DNA of 5,220 nucleotides from an uncultured Gammaproteobacteria bacterium (GTDB lineage Bacteria; Pseudomonadota; Gammaproteobacteria; Arenicellales; UBA868), in the NCBI GenBank assembly GCA_913051905.1, contig CAJXBY010000189.1, positions 1 through 5,220 of the forward strand, read 5' to 3'. The first letter of the stretch is position 1; every line of letters begins with the position of its first letter. Below the pieces are notes generated by a model. The model was not told the DNA's origin. It saw only the letters and a program-made list of their open reading frames with translations, and searched no databases. Positions 1 to 5,220 of the stretch are shown here, piece after piece. Made by a program: the position numbers and the translations under genes.

Positions 1-91
1 GCAACACCACCACCGAAACAGCAATCAGCAGACGCAGCTGAATAATGCGGGCATCTTCGCTACGGTTTTCAACAGGATCACGCCGTATCAC
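1..91 (-). CDS. mrdA: Penicillin-binding protein 2 (MrdA), N-terminal fragment cut by the window edge
   Basis: Only the first 30 codons plus one base are present; the gene continues beyond the left edge. The start is a GTG at 91-89 that overlaps the mreD stop codon (GTGA). A GGAG motif lies nine bases upstream, inside the end of mreD, which supports this start and suggests translational coupling. The translation begins MIRRDPVENRSEDARIIQ and then enters a hydrophobic run (LLIAVSVVVL). This is the usual PBP2 opening: a short basic cytoplasmic tail with an (R)RDP motif followed by a single signal-anchor helix. In the family this leads to a periplasmic dimerisation domain and a transpeptidase domain that cross-links peptidoglycan during lateral-wall growth; none of that is visible here. 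The position directly after mreD supports the call. Identity rests on a short stretch, so it is probable rather than certain. Confidence 0.8.
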   Translation of the reverse strand, partial: MIRRDPVENRSEDARIIQLRLLIAVSVVVL

Positions 92-597
92 GGCAATCTG
101 CTCCAGCGTCTGCAGTACCGAAGAAAATAGAAAATGAACGGCCACAGTGCAGCACCGACTGCCAGTGCACGCCATCGCCCAAGTTCCTGGATGTTGCCTT
201 CGATCAGGTATTCAATGGCCAACAGAATGACACTCTCCAGCGTCAGCAGCATGAACACAAAAATGCTCTGCTGCCAAACCGGATAGACCCGGACCCTCAT
301 AGCCACCCGGCGCGTGAGGTAGGTAATCAGCGTCTTAGTCAGTGCATACCGGCCGAGCAGCCCGAAAACGAGGAGATCGAGTGCCAGACCAATGAGCCAG
401 CCGGTTCCCAGTGAGATCTTCTGGGGCGCCGCAAGGCACCAGTAAACCAGGACCAGGGTCACCCAGGCCGGCATGTAACTTTTCCATTCGTCTCCGATTG
501 GAATCGCAAACAGGACAAACGCCCCGAGAAAAGTGGCGGGCAGCACCCAGAACCGGCGTGGTCCGGCCGGGCTACTTACGCTTACCATTGTCTCCAT
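88..597 (-). CDS. mreD: Rod shape-determining protein MreD
   Basis: This encodes a small polytopic inner-membrane protein of 169 residues (E. coli MreD is about 162). MreD is part of the elongasome and works with MreC and MreB in directing lateral peptidoglycan synthesis. Hydrophobic segments lie roughly at residues 17-34, 43-57, 63-82, 109-132 and 144-160, giving about five to six predicted membrane passes. Family-like stretches include PAWVTLVLVYWCLAAPQ (43-59), ISLGTGWLIGLALDLL (61-76), the VWQQ motif (107-110) and LWPFIFYFLR (151-160) near a basic C-terminus. The ATG at 597 lies inside the mreC 3' end, a 26-base overlap. A second in-frame ATG at 588 would shorten the protein by three residues. 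Neither has a well-placed ribosome site, so translation probably depends on reinitiation after mreC. The stop overlaps the mrdA start. Confidence 0.95.
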   Translation of the reverse strand: METMVSVSSPAGPRRFWVLPATFLGAFVLFAIPIGDEWKSYMPAWVTLVLVYWCLAAPQKISLGTGWLIGLALDLLVFGLLGRYALTKTLITYLTRRVAMRVRVYPVWQQSIFVFMLLTLESVILLAIEYLIEGNIQELGRWRALAVGAALWPFIFYFLRYCRRWSRLP

Positions 598-1447
598 CCG
601 TGTTCGACCCGGAATTCCCGCGACGCTCTGTCAGCGGCCCGTCAGTCCAGATCAGCATCACCTGGCTCCCTCTATCGAGCTGCGCTGCGGGGATGGCCCG
701 CACGGCCATAAACGGTTCATTGACGTTACGCTTTATCTGGCTGACGTTGGCGACCGGATAGCCGGCCGGGTATGTCCCACCCAGACCGCTCGTCACCAAC
801 AGATCACCGATCCGAATGTCTGCGTTCCGGTCAACGTAGAACACCCGCATCGGGCCGTCCCGTCCCGCGCCGAAGGTAATGGTGCGCAGCCCCGTCCGCA
901 CAGCCTGCACAGGGACTCCCTGTCCAGGGTCAGTCACCAAAGCAACAGCACTGCGGAAAAGACCCGCCCGGATCACCTGTCCGACCACACCGCCCTCATC
1001 TATCACCGGTAAGCCTGACGTGACACCATCGGCACTGCCGCGATTGATCAGGATCGTGTTCGAGTAGGGATCGAGATCGACATCTACGAGTTCCGCCAAC
1101 TGGACACGATAAGTCACATCAGACACTGCATCAAGCAGCCTTCGCAGGCTCTGATTTTCGGCTTCTAGCGCCTTGAATTGATGAAGCCTGGCCTGCAGCA
1201 CAAGGTGCCGCTGGTTGAGTTCGGCCAGCTCCTGCTCCAGCATAACAGTGGATTGGAAGCTGCCGTCAAGCCATCTATAGACCACGATGGGCGAAGAGGC
1301 CAGTAGGTGGACGGGTGCGCTGATCACGGAAACCACGCCAGCCACACGGCGCACAGATTCACTGTAGGTGTACGACACCATCAACAAGACCGACAACGAC
1401 AAAAGAGACAGCAATCCGTACGGAGAGGCGGGGCTAAGAAATTTCAC
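572..1447 (-). CDS. mreC: Rod shape-determining protein MreC
   Basis: MreC is a bitopic inner-membrane protein whose periplasmic part dimerises and binds PBP2, activating the elongation complex. Counting from the GTG at 1447 (291 residues), there is a short tail (MKFLSPASP), a membrane helix at about 10-28, a coiled coil at about 68-107 with heptad-like Leu/Glu spacing, then the beta-rich MreC core. Core motifs are DPYSNTILINRGSADGV (126-142), GVVGQVI (153-159), DIRIGDLLVTSGLGG (210-224) and YPAGYPVA (226-233). A short polar tail follows from about 268. The protein is shorter than E. coli MreC (367 residues), which has a long Pro/Ala-rich tail. Start choice: an in-frame TAG lies immediately before a TTG at 1462, so only that TTG (five residues longer) or the GTG at 1447 is practical. 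I prefer GTG because its product matches the family opening (MK.L...PS). Neither has a clear Shine-Dalgarno sequence. Confidence 0.95.
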   Translation of the reverse strand: MKFLSPASPYGLLSLLSLSVLLMVSYTYSESVRRVAGVVSVISAPVHLLASSPIVVYRWLDGSFQSTVMLEQELAELNQRHLVLQARLHQFKALEAENQSLRRLLDAVSDVTYRVQLAELVDVDLDPYSNTILINRGSADGVTSGLPVIDEGGVVGQVIRAGLFRSAVALVTDPGQGVPVQAVRTGLRTITFGAGRDGPMRVFYVDRNADIRIGDLLVTSGLGGTYPAGYPVANVSQIKRNVNEPFMAVRAIPAAQLDRGSQVMLIWTDGPLTERRGNSGSNTDGDNGKRK

Positions 1448-1480
1448 TCGGGGTGGTACCAACTAATCTAGTTTTGTCGA

Positions 1481-1494
1481 TCGGACCGGTCCGA
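1481..1494. repeat. Perfect 14-base palindrome in the mreB-mreC spacer
   Basis: TCGGACCGGTCCGA equals its own reverse complement. It is flanked by GTCG (1476-1479) and CGAC (1497-1500), so in the mre transcript it can fold into a bulged hairpin with an inner 5-bp stem, a CCGG loop and an outer 4-bp stem. A second, smaller inverted repeat lies between it and mreB: TGACC at 1507-1511 and GGTCA at 1518-1522. No T-run follows either hairpin in the direction of mre transcription, so neither is a canonical intrinsic terminator. The role is unknown; possibilities are transcript processing, partial attenuation between mreB and mreC, or chance. Confidence 0.6.
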
Positions 1495-1530
1495 AGCGAC
1501 GGGCCATGACCTGACGGGGTCACGCAGAGC

Positions 1531-2571
1531 CTATTCCCGGGTAAAAACATCCCCGAGCACGGCCATGTCCTCCAGAGCCCGGCCACAGCCCCGGGCAACA
1601 CAGGTCAACGGATCGTCAGCAATGACGACCGGCAGTCCTGTTTCCTGCATCAATCGGCGATCCATGTCCCGGATTAAAGCGCCTCCGCCTGCAATCACCA
1701 TTCCCCGTTCCCCGATATCAGCCGCAAGTTCAGGTGGCGTATTTTCCAGCGTTTCACGGATCACCCTGACGATCTGGATCAGGGAGTCACTGATCGAGTC
1801 ATAAACTTCGTCACTGCCGATGATCAGACTGCGAGACATCCCCTCTGCAACGTCGCGGCCTTTGATCTCCATTTCTCTCTGGTCAGAATCGATCCAGGCC
1901 GTACCGATGGCTTTCTTGACCCGTTCGGCGGTGGCTTCACCAATCAGCAGTCCGTGGCGCCGCCGGACATAGTTGATTATTGCATCGTCAAACGTATCGC
2001 CGGCAACCCGCAGTGAAGTCGCATAGACGATGCCTCCAAGTGAGAGCACCGCCACTTCAGTGGTGCCGCCACCAATATCGACGACCAATGAACCGGTCGG
2101 CTCCGCGACCGGCAGCGCCGCCCCGATCGCCATTGCCATCGGTTCCTCTATCAGGTAGACCTCGCGTGCTCCGGCCGTCATCGCCGACTCGCGGATAGCG
2201 CGACGCTCCACCTGGTTCGAACCGCCCGGCACACAGATAACGATCCGCGGGCTTGAGAAAAAGCGGTTCTGCTGGACCTTACGGATAAAAAACTTCAACA
2301 TGACTTCAGTAATCGTGAAGTCCGCTATGACACCATCTTTTAGAGGCCTTATCGCCTGAATGTTCCCGGGTGTTCGGCCAAGCATGAGCTTGGCTTCCTG
2401 ACCTACGGCAAGGATAGTTTTCTCCGGCGCCATTGAACCGGTACGTAGTGCCACCACGGAGGGCTCATTCAGAATGACGCCCCGCTCGCGAACGTAAACG
2501 AGCGTGTTGGCCGTACCCAAATCGATCGCAAGATCGTTAGAAAACAGGCCAAAGAGCTGTTTAAAAAACAT
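1531..2571 (-). CDS. mreB: Rod shape-determining protein MreB (bacterial actin)
   Basis: MreB is an ATP-dependent actin homologue that forms short antiparallel double filaments on the inner membrane and orients the elongasome. The 346-residue product matches the usual 347. The opening [13 protein letters not shown] resembles the amphipathic membrane-binding N-terminus of Gram-negative MreB. Actin-fold motifs are intact: phosphate-1 DLGTANT (17-23), LNEPSVVA (34-41), MLGRTPGNI (63-71), [11 protein letters not shown] (75-85), [11 protein letters not shown] (120-130), EEPMA (142-146) with the family's catalytic glutamate region, phosphate-2 [11 protein letters not shown] (165-175), GEATAERVK (211-219) and the adenosine motif GGGAL (295-299). 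The ATG at 2571 was chosen over a TTG 15 bases upstream because it aligns with the E. coli start. Ribosome-site similarity is weak. One oddity is [10 protein letters not shown] (325-334), where a GGG triplet is usual. It is the first gene of the leftward mre block. Confidence 0.98.
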   Translation of the reverse strand: MFFKQLFGLFSNDLAIDLGTANTLVYVRERGVILNEPSVVALRTGSMAPEKTILAVGQEAKLMLGRTPGNIQAIRPLKDGVIADFTITEVMLKFFIRKVQQNRFFSSPRIVICVPGGSNQVERRAIRESAMTAGAREVYLIEEPMAMAIGAALPVAEPTGSLVVDIGGGTTEVAVLSLGGIVYATSLRVAGDTFDDAIINYVRRRHGLLIGEATAERVKKAIGTAWIDSDQREMEIKGRDVAEGMSRSLIIGSDEVYDSISDSLIQIVRVIRETLENTPPELAADIGERGMVIAGGGALIRDMDRRLMQETGLPVVIADDPLTCVARGCGRALEDMAVLGDVFTRE

Positions 2572-2621
2572 ATCGATGCCGCGCAATCAGTTGGCTACAA
2601 AAACCCGTAATTATTCGGTGT

Positions 2622-2652
2622 ACTGTATCACACGCCTTGCCTGCCGGCTCAA
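2622..2652 (-). promoter_or_regulatory. Possible mreB promoter (weak match)
   Basis: Reading on the minus strand, TTGAGC (2652-2647) is followed after 19 bases by TACAGT (2627-2622). TACAGT is preceded by TG one base upstream, giving an extended -10 element. The -10 matches consensus at four of six positions, including the important second A and last T. The 19-base spacing is longer than optimal. This would place the transcript start about 45 bases before the mreB ATG. An alternative -10 is AATAAT (2615-2610), but it has no matching -35. mreB must have a promoter in this region or upstream; which element is used is inferred. Confidence 0.35.
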
Positions 2653-2657
2653 CCGAC

Positions 2658-2681
2658 CCGGAGTTATAATGCGCGCTCCGG
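2658..2681. repeat. Inverted repeat flanking the gatC -10 box
   Basis: CCGGAG at 2658-2663 and CTCCGG at 2676-2681 are perfect 6-base inverted arms separated by 12 bases. The spacer contains the TATAAT hexamer. The second arm covers the predicted transcription start. Such an arrangement could be an operator for a dimeric regulator or could form a hairpin, but it may also be chance in GC-rich DNA. No regulator can be named from the sequence. Confidence 0.45.
2665..2670 (+). promoter_or_regulatory. -10 box of the gatCAB promoter
   Basis: TATAAT is a perfect sigma-70 -10 hexamer, 33 bases before the gatC start, giving a predicted transcript start near 2677 and a leader of about 27 bases. The -35 side is poor: at the ideal spacing (2642-2647) the sequence is TGCCGG, while TTGCCT (2637-2642) is too far away at 22 bases. 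There is no TG extension. A perfect -10 with a weak -35 suggests a moderate promoter or one assisted by an activator. Confidence 0.6.
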
Positions 2682-2703
2682 CACCTACACCCCTCTCTTA
2701 GAC

Positions 2704-2991
2704 TTGGCTATCTCCAGATCAGACGTCGAGCGCCTCGCGCAACTTGCCCACATCAGCATCGACCCGGAAGAAGTCGACGCCTACAGCGCCGGCCTGTCTC
2801 GGATTCTCACCCTGATCGATGAGATGAACCAGACCGAGACCGAGGACGTGCCACCGATGGCACACCCGCAGGATATCAGGCTGAGGTTAAGAAAAGACCA
2901 GGTGACTGAACCGGACTTACGTGAGTTGTTTCAATCGTCGGCACCGTCTTCAGATCGTGGTTTGTATGTGGTACCGAAGGTCATTGAGTAG
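2704..2991 (+). CDS. gatC: Asp-tRNA(Asn)/Glu-tRNA(Gln) amidotransferase subunit C
   Basis: GatC is the small non-catalytic subunit that wraps around the GatA-GatB interface and stabilises the cytoplasmic GatCAB complex, which converts Glu-tRNA(Gln) and/or Asp-tRNA(Asn) to the amidated forms. The product has 95 residues, the typical length. Family hallmarks are the opening ISRSDVERLAQLAHISI (3-19), the helical stretch to about residue 43 including ILTLIDEMN, the MAHP motif (52-55), the RLRKDQVTEPD region (61-71) and the conserved C-terminus GLYVVPKVIE (86-95). The start is TTG at 2704. No other start codon in frame gives the family N-terminus, and the product aligns from its first residue with Pseudomonas-type GatC. 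No Shine-Dalgarno sequence is evident, so initiation may be inefficient. It is the first gene of the rightward gat block; gatA follows after 75 bases with no obvious terminator or promoter. Confidence 0.95.
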   Translation: MAISRSDVERLAQLAHISIDPEEVDAYSAGLSRILTLIDEMNQTETEDVPPMAHPQDIRLRLRKDQVTEPDLRELFQSSAPSSDRGLYVVPKVIE

Positions 2992-3066
2992 CTGTCTCCC
3001 GTCTCAGTCCGCTACCGAACCGGGTGTATAGAGCGCACCAGAAGGCAAACCCCGTAAATTTCTAGA

Positions 3067-4524
3067 ATGCCCCACAGGCAAAGCTTAAGAAGTCTCCAGA
3101 AGATGCTGCAGGCTGGAAAGATCAGCAGTGTCGAACTGACATCCCATTTTCTGCAGCGCATAGACCAGAACCCGGAGCTGAACGCCTTCATCACTGTAGA
3201 TGCTGAAGCTGCGCTGAACAGCGCCCGGGAAGCCGATACTTCCCTGAATGGCAAGGGCAGCACTCTACTGACCGGTCTGCCGATCGCCCTCAAGGACATC
3301 TTCTGTACCCGCGGCATGCTGACCAGCTGCGGCTCCAGGATGCTCGCCAACTTTATTTCGCCTTATGATGCCACCGTCACCGAACGGCTCAAGGCGGCTG
3401 GCGCAGTCATTGTTGGCAAAACGAATATGGATGAGTTTGCCATGGGTTCGTCGAACGAGTCATCGTATTTCGGGCCGGTGCTTAATCCCTGGAACACCGA
3501 CTGTGTGCCAGGCGGCAGTTCGGGTGGTTCCGCAGCGGCTGCCAGTGCACGCCTTTGCCCTGCAACAGTGGGTACGGACACCGGTGGGTCTATCCGTCAG
3601 CCCGCTGCATTCTGCGGCCTGACCGGGCTGAAACCCAGCTACGGGCGTGTGTCCCGGTACGGAATGGTCGCCTTTGCGTCCTCGTTAGACCAGGCCGGTC
3701 CCATCACCCAGTCGGCAGAAGACGCGGCTTTGTTGCTGCAGGCAATGGCCGGATTTGACCCGCGCGATTCGACGTCCCTCGACACCGAAGTACCTGATTA
3801 TGTCGATGCGTTGAAGACCGGCCTCAAGGGTATGACGGTCGGGGTAGCGGCAAGTTTTCTTGATTCAAGCCTCGACCCCGACGTCCTGGCTGGCATAGAA
3901 GACGCATTGCGAACTTTTGAAAAACTCGGTGCGCGCCTGGTCGACATCGAGCTGCCTAACAGCAGCGTTGGAATTCCCTGCTATTACGTTATCGCACTCG
4001 CCGAAGCATCGTCGAATCTTTCGCGCTTCGACGGGGTTCGTTACGGCCACCGCGCTGAGCATTACGATGACCTGACAGATATGTACGCACAGAGCCGTGC
4101 CGAAGGTTTTGGCGATGAGGTCAAACGCCGTATCCTGATTGGTACATACACGCTGTCGGCGGGTTACTACGACGCTTATTACCTTAAGGCCCAGAAAATT
4201 CGGCGCATCATCGCTGACGATTTTCTCAACGCTTTTCACAGCTGTGATCTCATCGCAGCACCTACGACGCCCACAACGGCCTTCCGCCTGGGTGAAAAAG
4301 CGGAGGATCCTGTCGCAATGTATCTCAGTGACGTCTTTACCGTGCCGGTCAACCTGGCGGGACTGCCCGCAGTATCGATCCCGGTGGGCCTTGATCAGGA
4401 AGCTAAGCCGATTGGCCTGCAGTTGATCGGGCCCTACCTTGAGGAGTCACGGATACTGGCCGCGGCTCATAATTTTCAGCAGGAAACCACGTGGCACCAG
4501 CATGTACCCGAGGCCTTCAGCTGA
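3067..4524 (+). CDS. gatA: Asp-tRNA(Asn)/Glu-tRNA(Gln) amidotransferase subunit A (amidase)
   Basis: GatA is the glutaminase of GatCAB: it hydrolyses glutamine and the ammonia is channelled to GatB. The 485-residue product has the family's usual length. It belongs to the amidase-signature family with a Ser-cisSer-Lys triad, and all members are visible: Lys76 in [10 protein letters not shown], Ser151 in the GGSSGGS motif (149-155) and Ser175 in [16 protein letters not shown] (169-184). Other conserved stretches are [17 protein letters not shown] (117-133), [14 protein letters not shown] (187-200), the [10 protein letters not shown] region (397-406) and [13 protein letters not shown] (429-441). 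The start ATG at 3067 yields an N-terminus ([20 protein letters not shown]) that fits the family, although no clear ribosome site precedes it. The stop TGA overlaps the gatB ATG by one base (TGATG), implying coupled translation of the two catalytic subunits. Nothing looks damaged. Confidence 0.98.
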   Translation: MPHRQSLRSLQKMLQAGKISSVELTSHFLQRIDQNPELNAFITVDAEAALNSAREADTSLNGKGSTLLTGLPIALKDIFCTRGMLTSCGSRMLANFISPYDATVTERLKAAGAVIVGKTNMDEFAMGSSNESSYFGPVLNPWNTDCVPGGSSGGSAAAASARLCPATVGTDTGGSIRQPAAFCGLTGLKPSYGRVSRYGMVAFASSLDQAGPITQSAEDAALLLQAMAGFDPRDSTSLDTEVPDYVDALKTGLKGMTVGVAASFLDSSLDPDVLAGIEDALRTFEKLGARLVDIELPNSSVGIPCYYVIALAEASSNLSRFDGVRYGHRAEHYDDLTDMYAQSRAEGFGDEVKRRILIGTYTLSAGYYDAYYLKAQKIRRIIADDFLNAFHSCDLIAAPTTPTTAFRLGEKAEDPVAMYLSDVFTVPVNLAGLPAVSIPVGLDQEAKPIGLQLIGPYLEESRILAAAHNFQQETTWHQHVPEAFS

Positions 4525-5220
4525 TGTCCTGGGACAGTGTCATCGGACTGGAGGTCCATGTACAGCTGCAGACCCGGAGCAAGATATTTTCCAGCGCGGC
4601 CACGGCCTACGGTGCCCAGCCCAACAGCCAGGCCTGCGCCGTCGATATCGCGCTGCCCGGCGTGTTGCCCGTCATGAATCGTGAGGTCGCGTTGATGGCG
4701 GTCAAGTTCGGTCTGGCGATCGATGCCACCGTCAACTGCCGTTCAATCTTCGCCCGCAAGAACTACTTTTACCCAGATCTCCCCAAAGGCTACCAGATAA
4801 GCCAGTATGAACTGCCCATCGTCTCCGGCGGTCAGCTGGCCATTGACAGCGGAGATGGTGAGAAATTCATTCAAATCACCCGGGCCCATCTGGAAGAAGA
4901 CGCCGGCAAGTCGCTGCACGATGAATTCGACGGCCATTCCGGTATTGATCTGAATCGGGCCGGTACCCCATTGCTCGAGGTGGTCTCAGAACCGGATCTT
5001 AGAAGCTCCCAGGAAGCCGTCGCTTATCTGAGAAAACTCCATACCCTGGTCCGGTATCTTGAGATCTGTGATGGGAACATGCAGGAAGGCTCGTTTCGCT
5101 GTGACGCCAATGTCTCAGTCAGGCGGTCTGCTACAGACAAACTAGGGACCCGGACAGAACTGAAGAACATCAATTCATTCCGTTTTGTCGAAAAGGCCAT
5201 ACAGCAGGAGATCCGTCGTC
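4524..5220 (+). CDS. gatB: Asp-tRNA(Asn)/Glu-tRNA(Gln) amidotransferase subunit B, N-terminal part (cut by the window edge)
   Basis: GatB binds the mischarged tRNA, activates its side-chain carboxylate with ATP and transfers ammonia from GatA. The frame stays open from the ATG at 4524 to the window end: 232 codons plus one base, roughly the first half of the usual 475-480 residue protein. Motifs seen are [10 protein letters not shown] (6-15) with Glu10 and His12, [20 protein letters not shown] (76-95), [15 protein letters not shown] (118-132), the family signature [12 protein letters not shown] (141-152), [21 protein letters not shown] (180-200) and [14 protein letters not shown] (213-226). 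Glu10, His12, Glu125 and Glu152 correspond to positions that coordinate magnesium in the known kinase-like cradle domain, as I recall. The ATG overlaps the gatA stop by one base, and a GAGG lies ten bases upstream. The C-terminal tRNA-binding helical and YqeY-like domains lie outside the window. Confidence 0.97.
   Translation, partial: MSWDSVIGLEVHVQLQTRSKIFSSAATAYGAQPNSQACAVDIALPGVLPVMNREVALMAVKFGLAIDATVNCRSIFARKNYFYPDLPKGYQISQYELPIVSGGQLAIDSGDGEKFIQITRAHLEEDAGKSLHDEFDGHSGIDLNRAGTPLLEVVSEPDLRSSQEAVAYLRKLHTLVRYLEICDGNMQEGSFRCDANVSVRRSATDKLGTRTELKNINSFRFVEKAIQQEIRR

Noticed and set aside
533..1012. A 159-codon open frame on the plus strand opposite mreC
   Set aside because: It lies wholly antisense to well-supported mreC and mreD, its product is rich in Arg, Pro and His with no recognisable motif, and no ribosome site precedes it; it is a shadow of GC-rich coding DNA.
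2572..2586. Extension of mreB to the TTG at 2586
   Set aside because: It would add five residues (starting MRGID) not found in the family; the ATG at 2571 gives the conserved amphipathic N-terminus and the expected length.
2618..2633. GTGT-N8-ACAC inverted repeat around the possible mreB -10 box
   Set aside because: The arms are only four bases, which is expected often by chance, and it matches no operator I can name with confidence.
2992..3066. Possible terminator or promoter in the gatC-gatA spacer
   Set aside because: Only short imperfect pairings such as GGTG/CACC are present, with no T-run and no -10/-35 pair; the spacer appears to hold nothing definable.
3865..4239. A 124-codon open frame on the minus strand inside gatA
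   Set aside because: It is antisense to the conserved middle of gatA, has no family resemblance and no promoter or ribosome site; treated as a shadow frame.
1..5220. A new defence, mobile or otherwise undescribed system
   Set aside because: Every open frame that survives inspection belongs to the mre/mrd or gat families, coding is tightly packed, and no repeats, integration marks or foreign-looking segments are visible.

Overview
The window is a proteobacterial housekeeping locus with two divergently transcribed blocks. The left block (minus strand) is mreB-mreC-mreD followed by the first codons of mrdA (PBP2), the core of the rod-shape or elongation machinery. The right block (plus strand) is gatC-gatA-gatB, encoding the tRNA-dependent amidotransferase, and gatB runs off the right edge. 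All six genes are recognisable from protein motifs. The divergent mreB/gatC arrangement and the protein sequences suggest a Gammaproteobacterium, or less likely a Betaproteobacterium. The direct mreD-to-mrdA continuation is, as I recall, the order seen in many betaproteobacteria and some deep-branching gammaproteobacteria, whereas Pseudomonas has maf and rng after mreD. I cannot name a genus. By eye the GC content is moderately high.

Layout: mrdA N-terminus (1-91, minus), mreD (88-597, minus), mreC (572-1447 or 1462, minus), a spacer of about 70-80 bases with two hairpin-forming inverted repeats, mreB (1531-2571, minus), a 132-base divergent intergenic region with a perfect TATAAT reading towards gatC, gatC (2704-2991, plus), a 75-base spacer with nothing convincing in it, gatA (3067-4524, plus), and gatB (4524 to beyond 5220, plus). 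No gene-free stretch exceeds 300 bases. I found no tRNA, rRNA, mobile element, CRISPR array or attachment site.

How the genes work together: MreB forms membrane-bound actin-like filaments. MreC and MreD link them across the inner membrane to PBP2, the transpeptidase of lateral-wall synthesis. GatCAB amidates mischarged Glu-tRNA(Gln) and/or Asp-tRNA(Asn), supplying Gln-tRNA or Asn-tRNA in organisms that lack GlnRS or AsnRS. No direct biochemical link between the two blocks is evident; they share an intergenic control region.

I see no undescribed system here. What deserves a second look is small-scale: the inverted repeat around the gatC -10 box, the hairpins between mreB and mreC, the use of non-ATG starts in three of six genes, and one unusual cysteine in MreB.
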